The notes under the pieces are model-generated. The model saw nothing but the letters and a program-made list of their open reading frames with translations. It searched no databases and was not told where the DNA came from. Below, piece by piece: positions 32,034 through 43,270 of a stretch of DNA of 64,000 nucleotides (position 1 is its first letter; each line of letters starts with the position of its first letter). Source of the stretch: Annona cherimola (lineage: Eukaryota; Streptophyta; Magnoliopsida; Magnoliales; Annonaceae); the NCBI GenBank assembly GCA_030490835.1, contig CM059972.1:50759563-50823562 (forward strand), read 5' to 3'. A program made the translations under genes and the position numbers.

Positions 32034-33748
32034 TGTTGGAAACATGAGGAAAACTAGCTAAATCTATGTTTTGATGATTAACAAATCAATTTGAGAAAAT
32101 CTTGGCTACTAACAAGTTTATGAAATGTCTTAAGGAATATACATTTGAAGAAAATCAAGTTGGAAGGCCAAGTCGTTCCCCAAGTCGACTCCAAGATCGA
32201 CTTCAATGTGCCTAAAACGTCCAGAGTTGAAATGGGAGAAAGAGCAAGTGAAGTCGCAGGTCAAGTCGACTCCACATGCGACTTGGGTAGCCAAGTCGCA
32301 GACGAAGTCGACCTCGCTATCGACTTCAGAAGTGCAAATTTGTCCAGAGCTGAAAGTTGGGACACGGAGCTGCCAAGTCGCAGGCCAAGTCGACTCCATG
32401 TGCGACTTAGGTGAAGTCGGGGACGAAGTCGACCCCAAGCGCGACTTGAGTTTGTCAAAGATCAAAGCTGCAGTTTCAAATCATTCAAAAGGACTTCTTC
32501 ACTCTAGGCTCAAAAGCTTCAAGCATGATCAAGATCAAGTCAAGCCTATCAAGTCCAAGGAATCAAAATGAAGAACAAATCTATCAAATCAAAGGCAAAA
32601 GACATAAGCTTGCTTCAAACATTCAAGTCTCCAAAGCAAGCAAGTTCTCCAATGATTCACAGTATCAAGCAAAACCAAGAAGAAGCAAAGTCAAGCTTCT
32701 AAGGATTGCAAATCATGGAGCTAATACAATCAAGGCACAAGGATTCAGAAAGTAATACAAAAGAACTAAAGGCATGAAGAAGACTAAACAAAAGAGAAAG
32801 ATTTCCAAAGTTCCGGAGTTCAGAAAATCAACTGACGAGGTGAAGTCGAAGCCGAAGTCGACTCCACCTGCGACTTGGGTCAAGTCGTGAACCCAAGTCG
32901 ACCCTGACTGGAACTTGAAGTTGCGACGGAGAAGTGAAGTCGCACCCGAAGTCGACTCCACATGCGACTTGGGTCGCAACGGTCGGAATTTATTCGAACG
33001 TTGGCGCATTAAATGCGCGCCACCAACCCTCTAACGTTCGGATTCCCTCCAAAATTATAAAAGGGAGTTATTGTAGACGAGGGAAGTAGTTGGAAAACAT
33101 TAAGTGAGCATAACTCCTATCTACAAGAGCATTAAAGTGATCAAGCCAATCAAGAGAGGAAGAATTGTGCTTCAAGTTGCAAGAGCTACATTCAGAAACT
33201 TCAAAGCCATCATCTACAAGTTCTTCCCTGCGCTAAATCGTTTCTACACACCTGTAAAGTGTAGTTTACTTTTATTGTTTACTTGTTTGTGTTGAACTTG
33301 ATTTAGCTTGCGTAGCTAAGATCAAGAGGTAGCAAAGTAGTGTGTGATTGGAGTGTGACTCATCACCTACTTGTGCTAAGTGTTTGATGCCCCCTAGAGC
33401 TAGAATCTAGAAGAGAGCAAGAGGCTCTAGTTGTACATGCCCCCTAGAGCTAGAATCTAGAAGAGAGCAAGAGGCTCTAGTTGTATTCGCGGAATACAAT
33501 AGTGGAACCCAAGTCACAAGGAGTGTGAGCTTGGAAGAGTGGAGTAGGGAGGTTGCCCGAACCACTATAAAATCCTTGTCTACTTGCTTTTATTTCTGCT
33601 CTCTTTATTACTTTGCTTTCCATTCAGTTTCTTCATTCAAGGGGATTAATTCTACAAGGGGTTAAGTTTTTAAGTTACCAAAGAAATTTTTAAGAACCCA
33701 ATTCACCCCTCCCCTCTTGGGTTTTTGCCATCTATTCGGGACCCAACA
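32034..33748 (+). repeat. 3' LTR of the complete copia element
   Basis: 1,715 bp and nearly identical to the 5' LTR. It lacks one 39-bp palindromic array unit and has one extra T near 33725. The first about 800 bp appear identical between the two LTRs. Confidence 0.95.
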
Positions 33749-34440
33749 TCTTTTGTTTTCTAAAAAATATATATGAGTCCTGCGGGCCTTCAAAAATGAA
33801 TATTTTATTTTCTAAAATATATATGTGTCTCACGAGCCTTCAAAAATGAATATTTTGTTTTCTAAAATATATATATGAGTCCCGCGGGACTCCAAAAATG
33901 AATCTTCTGTTTTCTAAAATATATATATGAGTCCCGCGTGCCTCCAAAAATGAATATTTTATTTTCTAAAATATATATGAGTCCCGCGGACCTCCAAAAA
34001 TGAATATTTTATTTTCTAAAATATATTTGTGTCCCGTGGGCCTTCAAAAATTAATATTTTATTTTCTAAAATATATATATGAGTCCCACTGGCGTTCAAA
34101 AATGAATATTTTATTTTCTAAAATATATATGTGTCCCATGGGCCTTCAAAAATGAATATTTTATTTTCTAAAATATATATATGTGTCCCGCGGGCCTTTA
34201 AAAATGAATATTTTATTTTCTAAAATATATATATGAGTCCCGCAGGCCTCCAAAAATGAATATTTTGTTTCCTAAAATATATATGAGTCCCGCGGGCTCC
34301 AAAAATGAATATTTTATTTTCTAAAATATATATGTGTCCCGTGGGCCTTCAAAAAAAATATATATTTGTCCCGCAGGCTCCAAAAAAAAATATTTTTTAT
34401 TTTAAAATACACATATATATCTTAGAGACTTTCAAAAAAT
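33749..34440 (+). repeat. Satellite array B, copy 2, right part
   Basis: About twelve further 50-bp units with CCCGCGGGCCT and AATGAATATTTT blocks. They become irregular after 34330 (TTGTCCCGCAGGCTCC) and grade into TA-rich sequence. Confidence 0.87.
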
Positions 34441-34595
34441 ATATATATGTATATTATAAAATATTTCTATATACTTCTCCCCGAGTAAGTACTCCCCAGG
34501 TAGTGGGTTAAGTTGATATACGGGGCTAAGTACCTTTCTATTGTATATATATACATATATATATATATGTATATATATACATATATATATAATGA
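34441..34595 (+). repeat. Diverged AAGTACTCCCC unit and TA microsatellite
   Basis: GTAAGTACTCCCCAGGTAGTG and GGGCTAAGTACC (34482-34530) resemble the 150-bp repeats at 20845-21200. They are followed by about 60 bp of alternating TA and CATA (34540-34592). Confidence 0.65.
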
Positions 34596-34935
34596 CCTCT
34601 TTGCTCAACCCGAGCCTTAATGTCCGAGCAAGCCCTCTTGGGCCCAAGACCCTCCAACAAACCCGCTTAGGCCCAAAACTTCCAGCAAGCACAAGATGGC
34701 CCGAAACTCTTCAACATGCCCAAGACGGCTCAGAAGTCTTCAACAAGCCCACTCAGGCCCAAAATTCTTCAACAAGCCCACTTGGGCCCAGAACTCTTCA
34801 ACAAGCCCAAAATCCCCCAATAAACCCAGTTGAGCCCAAATTGATTGAGTCAAGCCCAGTTAGGCCCAAACTCTTTTCAACATGCCCAGTTGGGATCAAA
34901 CCCCTTTTAGATGGTCCAAGTCGACCCAAACATAT
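34596..34935 (+). repeat. GGCCCA-rich 30-bp tandem array, copy 1
   Basis: About ten units of the form AAGCCCACTTGGGCCCA followed by AAACTCTTCAAC. TTGGGCCCAA is a palindrome containing the plant site II (TGGGCC) motif. A second, diverged array of the same kind is at 42955-43270, and both are followed by homologous downstream sequence. Confidence 0.8.
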
Positions 34936-35646
34936 TTTCAAAATTTGGTTAAATCCAATTCTTAGTAAAAAAACTTAAATTTCAATCCAGAGACTGAATG
35001 CAGGAGACGCTGGTTTCTTGTATAAGTACAGAAGCTGAAAGCGGGATACGCTTGTTGTGTAGGGTCACTAGTGTAGCCGACGGGCCCCTCATTAGTTCCC
35101 AAACCGAGTCATCACTGGTCGACGGGCTAAGCGTAAACTCACGTTTAAGTCATGGCGTGTGGCGTCATGTACCACACATTTAAGACATGGTGCGTGGCGT
35201 CATGTACCATACATTTAAGTCATGATGTGTGGCGTCATGTACCACACATTTAAGACGTGGCGCGTGGCGTCATGTCCCACACATTCGAGTCACGGCGCGG
35301 GGCAAAGTGTACTCATTTATCTTTATATTTTTGTCAGACATCAATTTTCGTGCACTTGTAAAGACGTAGAAAGATCTTCTACGCATTTCATCATTATTTC
35401 AATAAAAATAAGCATTTTTTAGACTATTGTACTCAGCTCTTTTAATCAATGGTTTTCTCGTTGGAGATGTAAAATCAGAATGTGGAACATAATGCAAAAT
35501 ATTTCTGTGATATACTTTTTCGGACTCGGTTAAAGAATTAAATTCTTTAAAATTTTGCTGGGGAATTAATTAAGCATTTATTTTCAAAACCAGAGGAAAA
35601 CAAACAATTAAAATTTTTTTTCACAAGGCCGGAACAAGGGCGCCAT
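34936..35646 (+). other. LTR-like segment of Tat-type gypsy element, copy 1
   Basis: Homologous to 43270-44060: shared landmarks are a GAATGC-AGGAGACGCTGG stretch, GGTCACTAGTGTAG, GGGCCCCTCA, GTCGACGGGCTAAG, a polyadenylation-like CAATAAAAATAAGC near 35400, and GTAAAATCAGAATGTGGAA. No ORF. The second copy leads into gypsy coding sequence, so these are probably LTR or LTR-like blocks in tandem. True LTR ends were not found. Confidence 0.5.
35149..35290 (+). repeat. 35-bp tandem repeat with GGCGTCATGT cores
   Basis: Four units, each reading TGGCGTCATGTACCACACAT with small changes, spaced 35 bp apart. The CGTCA core is a bZIP-type (TGACG) motif. Copy 2 of the block (43560-43745) shows only degraded versions. 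Confidence 0.8.
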
Positions 35647-36052
35647 TGTGAAACCCAGTTTCTTTAGGCAATACACATATTACCTAGGGTCGTAAACCCT
35701 AAATTTTCGTAATAATTTTTATGATGAATAAAAAATTCATGAATTATATTCGTATATGTATTAGAGATGAAAATAGTGTAATTAAGGATTTAACCTACGT
35801 GAATAGTGCACGTGAATGTAACCAAAGGATTAAGACACGTGATTAAGGGTTAATCACTCAGATTAACCTAATCACAAAAAGACAAAAAAGGAGATTTATG
35901 CACTAAAGGATGAAATAGAAATACCTTTTAATATTTTTAAAAATTTTCGGATTTTAGTGAGAAAATAAAGAAAAATTCATAAATTGAAATCCGGACGTTG
36001 GATTTAGATGAAATTTTTTATGGATGGTTAAAAATCTATGATGAACATGATA

Positions 36053-37759
36053 TGTTGGTCCCGAGTTTATGGCAAAACCCAAGAGGGGAGGGGTGAATTG
36101 GGTTCTTGAAAAATTCTTTTGGTAAATCAAAACTTAACCCCTTTAAAGTTTCAATCCCCTAGATTGTAACAAATAGAAAGCAATAAGATAATGAAAGCAA
36201 TAAAGAAAAGCAGTAGACAAGATTTATAGTGGTTCGGGCAACCTTTCCCTACTCCACTCTTCCAAGCTCACACACCGTTGTGACTTGGGTTCCACTATGT
36301 ATTCCATGAATACAACTAGAGTCTCCACTCTCTTCTAGATTCTAGCTCTAGGGGGCATATACAACCAGAGCCTCTGCTATCTTCTAGATTCAAGCTCTAG
36401 GGGGCATATACAATCAACACAAGTAGGTGATGAGTTACACTCCAATCACAACTCTACTTGCAATGTCTTGGTTTGAATCACCAAACTCAAATCAAGCACT
36501 AAAAACAAACAATAATGTGAAAATAAAGGAGATCTACACTTTACTGAGTTGTGTAGCAAGTTTCAGCTTGAGGAAGAATCTGTAGAAGCAACCAATTGTA
36601 TTTCGTTGAAGCAAACCGCAACTTTGAAGCTTGTTCTTCCTTTGAAAGTGTATAGATCACTCAATTGTAGGGAAAAGCAAATAAAAGCTCTTACTAGCAC
36701 TTCTTTCCTCTCTTTAGGCTCTATGTTGTATTTATCCACGTTTGCTTGAGTGTCTATATATAGAGGAGGGAAGATTTTGAACGTTATAGAGTTGGTTGGC
36801 GCGTAATAAATGTCCAACATTCAAAAATTCGAACGTTATATCCCCAAGTCGCAGGTGGAGTCGACCTCGTCTGCGACTTCGCCCAAGTCGCATGCTGGAG
36901 TCGACTTCGTGTGCGACTTCGGCTGTTCTTCAATTTTCAAGTTTGTGTTCTGGGTCGACTTGGTTTCAGACTTGGTTTCAAGTCGATCTTGGAGTCGACT
37001 TGGGGTGCGACTTGACTGTTTTCAGGTGCCAAGTCGGTTTGTTTTTTGTCGATGTGATTATTGCTTGCTTAACTTCTTTCCTTTTCTTGTCCTTCAATAC
37101 TAGAGGCTTTATTTGTCTTGGATTGGCTTCAAATCTTGTGAACTTAGAGAACTTGAATCTTGTACGGACAAATCGTCCTTGATTTGGGAATTGAATTCAC
37201 ATGCCTTGCTTGCTTTAAGCTTGTATTAGTCTTCATATACTTAGGTTTGAAAAACTTGAGTTGTCTTCATCTTGAAATGAGCTTGCACCTTTAACTTGGG
37301 CTTGAGAAACTCGAGTCGATCTTGGGGTCGACTTCATATGCGACTTGGCCTCAAGTTGCAAGTGGAGTCGACTTCGACTGCGACTCGGATGTGTTGTCCC
37401 CCAAAATCAACGCTGGAGAGAAATGTGCAACTTCAAGTCGATACTGGAGTCGACTTCGTGTGCGACTTGGCTTCCAAGTCGCAAGTGGAGTCGACTTCGA
37501 CTGCGACTTCGGATGTTCATCTTCCAATTTCAAATCTGTCCATCAGGTACCTGTTGAAGTCGCATGTGGAGTCGACTTCGAGATCGACTTCACCCTAAGT
37601 CAAAGTTGGTGTCGACTTGGAAATCGACTTGGCTGATTTTCATTCCTTAAGACATTCATTAAATTTATTAGTAATCATTTCATACTCAAATTTGTATTTG
37701 TTAATCATCAAAACTTATGCTTTGGTCAATTTTTTTTGTTTTAACTATTGTTTCCAACA
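36053..37759 (-). mobile_element. Solo LTR of SIRE-like copia, minus strand
   Basis: TGTTGGTCCCGAG to TGTTTCCAACA, 1,707 bp, without any internal region. The host sequence continues on both sides: comparison with 41890-41930 (reversed) shows that ACATGA joins to TGAATGG, giving a GATGA target duplication whose left copy has lost a base. AAGTCGAC arrays lie at 36844-37030 and 37315-37635. The promoter has a TATATATA run near 36754-36763 (minus strand). Confidence 0.88.
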
Positions 37760-38799
37760 GATGAATGGTGTAAGATGTGATGAAAGTCATGAATTAAGGG
37801 TCAAGATGAAATGTCAATTGGAGATTAAAAAGGTAGCTCACCTTTTTCATTAATATCCTTTGACTTTCTAATTAAATTTAAATAATTAAAAATGAAAATA
37901 ATTAATGCAAATCAGAAAGGAGGGCAGGGGCGTGCAGGGGGAAGACTTTTGGATAAAAAATTCAATGGCTTAAAATCATCCTCATCAAGAATCAATGGTT
38001 GAGATTGAATTAGCTTAAAATAATTAATTTTAATAAATCAAAAATCATAAATAAATAGGGCTGCTAGAGGGGGGCGTGAGCTGCTGTAGGGTGGCTGCAC
38101 AAAACTCAAAACATTGCATGGGATTTGGAAAAAAATATTTAGAAATTAATACCTTGAGCAAGGGGGGTAAATTATAATTTAATGAAAAATGCCATGCTAT
38201 AAATAGGGGAGCATGGTGAACGTCCAAAGGCACAAATCCCAGCTCCCAATCATGAGCAAACTCACTCCCATACACCCCCCACACATCCCAAGTGAGAAAG
38301 AAGGAAGGAGAGAAAGTGAGAAAGGAGGAAGGATACCTCCACTTCGAGTAAGTGAATTCTACCTAAATTTCTTTTGGATGTTAAGTGGGGTAAAACTTTT
38401 CTTAGATAATATCTAAACATGAGAAAATAAGTATAGTTATAATGCTTAATTAGAATTAAGCCAAAACATCAAAAATTTGGAACAAGAATAGAGCATTCGG
38501 GAAAATCATGTCTAAATTGTAAAAATAATGCTCTGATATTGCTAAATGATGATTTGGGATGAATGTTTATGATAATTATGATGTTGGAATAATGATATAT
38601 TAATTTCATGATTTTTTGATTTAAGGATTATGCTTAAGTGAAATTATGATGAATTTTAGTATATGGAGAAAATGATTTAATTGGTCAAGTTAATGATGAT
38701 AAATTCAAAATTCATGAATTTTTCCATGATATACTAAACATAAGCTATGTCATGGTATTTTTTATTTTTGAAAAAAAGTCAATTTTTGGAACTCATTAA

Positions 38800-38915
38800 C
38801 AGTACCCAAACTCGCTGTGAACAGTAACCCGGATGAACAGTAAATGTGAACAGTAATCTGCTACAATAATCATGAACAGTAATTTTGAACAGTAACTATG
38901 AACAGTTAACAGCGT
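38800..38915 (-). repeat. Clustered TGAACAGTAA decamers
   Basis: ATGAACAGTAA-like copies occur about seven times in 110 bp, irregularly spaced. The oppositely oriented family member has the same cluster as TTACTGTTCA at 40817-40862. It is therefore a property of this LTR family and may be a protein-binding cluster. Confidence 0.7.
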
Positions 38916-39333
38916 GATTTTGAAGAAAATTTGAGATTAATATTTATATTATGAATATAAGGATGGAATTTTTGAAAAACCTATGGATAAAAGATTCCGT
39001 ATAAGGAGATAATGACCAAATATTATTAAGCATGCATGGGAAGCAACCTGAATGGAATGAATGAAATGTCCTTTTTCCTTGAATAGGGAAAGAGAAAGAA
39101 AAGGCCGAGGACACCAACTGAAAAGGTAAGAAAGTTATATGCTTTCTAAAATATTTCTAAATAATTGTAAATTGTTTGCTCACATGTTTTATAAATTATA
39201 TTTAAGGATGGTCATTCCTATAATGCTTTACATGAAATGATTGCTAATTTCTTGTTAAATATTTTTATAAAATGTATATGATTTATAAATATCATGCTGG
39301 CATATGTATGTAAATGAGCATGGTGAACGAGGA

Positions 39334-42282
39334 TGTGGCGCCCCGAACCGAGGCGGCACATTTGTCCTTACTCCAAGATCTTGTCGATTGGTAAACGTGA
39401 CTCAGGATTGTTGCCCTGATCACACGGCGGGTTCTTAATTGGATCTCGTCCAATATTTTTTTCATTTCTTTTTTTTTTCCTTTCATCACATAAGCATACA
39501 CTTTATTCATAATAGACTCATCCATATCATCATAAAACCATTCATATCTTCTTTTTATTGAGAAAATTCACATAAGTACAATCATGTCTATAATATCCAT
39601 AAAACATGTCTTCAACATGATTATCATACAGTTGTCCCTTTGGACACGTGCATAGAACTGCAATTAAATTTGCAGGTTATTTCTACCTGGCATCCTTTAT
39701 GAGTTAGCTCCATAGCCTGTTTGTCATTTTGAAATCATATATGAGTACTAATACTCAGTAAGCAAGCCTTTCGCAAGTAAACATTTTCCTTTTCATTCAA
39801 ATGCATTTCTTCCCATTTGGTAGGAGACACTTACTAAGTGATCAATTACCAATGGGACAAAAACCTTTTCATAAAAATCATTTCATAAACATTGGACGTG
39901 CAAATGCTTCCTTTCCATTCTTGACATAGACCTTCGCGTATGGGTACGCTAGCCTAGGAAACATCTCACATAGCATGGTCCAATACGCTGGCTGTCTCCG
40001 ACTTGGCCTCATCAAGGGGAACCTCTCTTCCTCTTGACGCCTACATGGTTCCTACATGCATGACTTTTAATTTTCCCAGCATTATATACCTCTTACACCA
40101 GATGACTTGTCATTCTCATGTAGAGAATTATTTGCATCATCCCTTTTTGAAACATTATTTCGATAAAAATATTATGTAAACCTTTTCATGCATTTCATGA
40201 GAATGCAATGCATTCATTCATTCATGACTTTCCTTGTGCCTCCAACCTCTGGGAGGACGCCGCCGGCGTACAACCCTTGCGACTCGGCAATAGTGAAGGG
40301 AGATCCCCGATCCACTTACTACCTCCACCAAAGCCTCTTCCTTGTGCATCATGTTCATACATACATATGCCGGCATGACATGATCATAAACTTGATAAAA
40401 ATCATTTGAGAAGCAAACAAACATTTATCATTTCAAACATTATAGGAGTGGTCATCCTTAAACACATTTCATAATCATATTTGCAATCATTTGAAATATT
40501 TGAAAAATAATTTCAAAATAGAACTTGCTTACCTCCTCAGTCTATGTCCTCCACCTTTTCCTTTCCTTTTCCTATACAAGGAAAAATGATATTTTACCTA
40601 TATCATTCCACGTTTTAGATTGCTTCCCATGCATGCTTTATAATTATCCATTACCTCATTTCTATAAAGTTTATCCCTTTATAAATACTTGGTCATTACC
40701 TCCTTATATGGATTTTTATCCATAAATCCTTTAAAAATTCCATCCATATATCCTCATAAAATATAAAAATAAATCTCAATTTTTCCCAAAATCACGCTGT
40801 TTACTTAGCAAATTACTGTTCATCCGAGGTTACTGTTCACAGAGACGTGGTTACTGTTCATGGGTTCCAAAAATTGATATTTTTTACAAAAAATAAAAAA
40901 ATATCATGACATAGATTATGCTTAGCATATCATGGAAAATTCCATACATCTTGAATTTATCATCATTTACTTGGCTAAATAAATCATTTTTTCCATCTAC
41001 TAAAAATCAACATAAATTCACTTAAACATAATCCTTAATTCCAAAAATCATGAAATTAATATATCATCATTTAAACATCATATTTATCATATTCATACAT
41101 CCCAAATAATCATTTATAAATTTTGGAGCATTATTTCACATATCATATGCTATCTTCCTGAATGCTCCATCTTAGCTCTAAATTTTTTATGTTTTGGCAT
41201 AATTCCAATTAAGCATTATATCTATACTTATTTTCTCATGCTTAGGCATTATCTAAGCATGTTTTTATCCTGATTAACATCCAAAAGAAATTTAGGTAGA
41301 AATCACTTACCCGAAGTGGAGATATGCCTCTTTTTCTCACACTTTCTCTCTCTCTAACTTTCTCCTTCTTTCTCTAAAGGCCGAAAAAGAATTTTGGGGG
41401 TGGGAATGCTTGAATTTCTCAAGCTTGGAGTGCCTTTGGACGTCCTCCCTGCCCCCCTATTTATACTTTTTGATTTTTCACAAAATTGGATTTTATCCCT
41501 TTAGCTTGAGGTATTTAATTATAAAATTTATAATTTTGAAAATGCATGGAGCTTTGTGCAGCCATCCTAGGCCTGCTCCATCCCACCCTATGCAGCCCTA
41601 TTTTTCCTTGATTTTTTTATTTTTAAAATTAATTAATTTAGGCTAAATTAATCCTAGCCATTGGTTGATGATGATCATGATCTTAAACCATTGATTTGAT
41701 CAAATGCTCAACCACCCTAGCCTGCCATGCCCCTTCTGCAGCTGCCCTTTTCATTTAATTTTTTAATTTTTAATTATTTATTTTATTAAAATGTCAAAAC
41801 TAGATTTAATTAAAAGTTAAGTTACTTTTTCGATCTCTATTTGATGCTTCATCTTGACCTTTGATTTGTGATTTTCATCACATCTTAACCCATTCATCAT
41901 GTTCATCATGAATTTTTAACCATCCATAAAAAAATTTCATCGAATTCCGATGCCCGGATTGCAAATTATGAATTTTTTTCTATTTTTCCACTAAAATCCA
42001 AATTTGTATTTAAATAATAAAAAGTAATGCTATTTTGTCTTGTAGTGATTAAATTCCTATTTTTTCTTTTTGTGATTAGATTAATCCAAGTGATTAACTC
42101 TTAATCACGTGTCTTAATCCTCAGTTACTATTCACGTACACTATTCACGTGCGTTAAATTCTTAATTACATTATTTTAACCTCTAGTACACACATTTGCA
42201 AATATAACATATTTCATGAATTTTATTTATCATAAAAATTAGTACAAAATCTATGTGTTATTCTAGGATTACGGGTTTCACA
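39334..42282 (+). mobile_element. Solo LTR, TGTGGCGCC type, plus strand, inside its own family
   Basis: TGTGGCGCCCCGAACC to GGGTTTCACA, 2,949 bp, with near-matching flanks GAGGA (39329-39333) and GAGAA (42283-42287). It lies inside a minus-strand copy of the same family, so the two form a long inverted repeat. Contents: conserved head block, hairpins such as TGTCCCTTTGGACA (39633), the TTACTGTTCA cluster, and no ORF of note. Confidence 0.83.
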
Positions 42283-42954
42283 GAGAAATAGGCTATAGTT
42301 GAGGTAGTAAGCGGACCGGATGTCCCCCTCTCTATCGCCAAGTCGCTTATATAGGCCCAGGCTGGCGGCAACCTCCCTGAGATGGGAGCATGTATGGGAT
42401 GGGTACCTAGCTAGCGTCGCATCCAAAGGAATGTCATGAATGTTATGAATGCATTGCACTTGCATTGTATGAAATGCATGAAAAAGATTGAAAAATTATG
42501 TATGACTTGCTTACTGAGTATTATGACTCACCCATATTTTTCAAACGTCAGACAGGAAATGATGATGAAAGTAGCATGCGAAATTACATGAAAAAATTGT
42601 GATAGAAATATTGTATACGATAATGTTTATGTAAAGACAATGATGAAGATTTTAATGTTCTTTCAGTTAGATAAATGATGATGTTTATAAACAGACGAAG
42701 ATCATAACGCTGATATGTAAAGTATATTACAAGTTGAATGAATGATGATAATTCTTCATGTATTGATGTTATATATAAATATAAAAAAAATCATGCCGTG
42801 TGATCAGGGCAACAATCATGAGTCACGTTTACCAATAAAAAACGGTCCCAGAGTAAGGCTTCTAGGCACCCCGGTTCGGGGCGCCACAGCCATAGAGTGT
42901 AAATTCTACATAGCTCACTCTTGAAAGTCATGAGGGTAATTTCTACTCGTACCT

Positions 42955-43270
42955 CTCTAGTAGGCCTAATACCCCACATTTGGACCCATAACTTCCAAAA
43001 CAAGTCCACTTTGGCCCAAAAACCCATCAATAGGCCCAATTGGGCCCAAAACCTTTCAACAGGCTCGAGTGGTCCCAAAGTTCTTCAACAGGCTCGAGTG
43101 GGCCCAAAACCCTTTCACAGGCTCATTTGGGCCCGAAAATCTATCAATGGCCCAACTGGACCCAAACCCTTTCAGCAGGCCTAATTGGGCCCAATCTCTT
43201 CAAAGCCCATTTGAGCCAAAAACCCTTTCAATAAGCCCAATTGGGTCAAAATCTTTTAGTTGGTCTGAGT
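42955..43270 (+). repeat. GGCCCA-rich 30-bp tandem array, copy 2
   Basis: About ten units of AGGCCCAATTGGGCCCAAAA type followed by CCTTTCAACAGG. Same design as 34596-34935 but with different unit variants. Plus-strand Pro/Asn-rich ORFs here come from the repeat. Confidence 0.8.

Larger units (their letters stand above)
24948..33748 (+). mobile_element. Complete SIRE-like Ty1/copia element, 8.8 kb, recent
   Basis: Structure: 5' LTR 24948-26700, primer site 26703-26714, gag 26749-28587, pol 28568-31670, polypurine tract to 32033, 3' LTR 32034-33748. It is flanked by the perfect target duplication TCTTT. By eye the LTRs differ by about five substitutions, one 1-bp indel and one 39-bp repeat unit over about 1.71 kb, so insertion was recent. 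Pol carries three stops and one frameshift, so the copy is not autonomous. Unlike two relatives in this window it has no env-position ORF. Confidence 0.95.
35647..42888 (-). mobile_element. Solo LTR, TGTGGCGCC type, minus strand, holding two nested insertions
   Basis: In plus coordinates it begins TGTGAAACCC and ends GGGGCGCCACA, flanked by a perfect 5-bp duplication GCCAT (35642-35646 and 42889-42893). Removing the nested copia solo LTR (36053-37759) and the same-family element (39334-42282) leaves about 2.57 kb. The conserved head block reads (minus strand) from 42888 back through ATTGTTGCCCTGATCACACG. No coding region is present. Confidence 0.85.

Noticed and set aside
34541..34978. Proline/asparagine-rich ORF (also 42921-43338)
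   Set aside because: Translation of the GGCCCA array. No conservation between the two arrays at protein level beyond the repeat.
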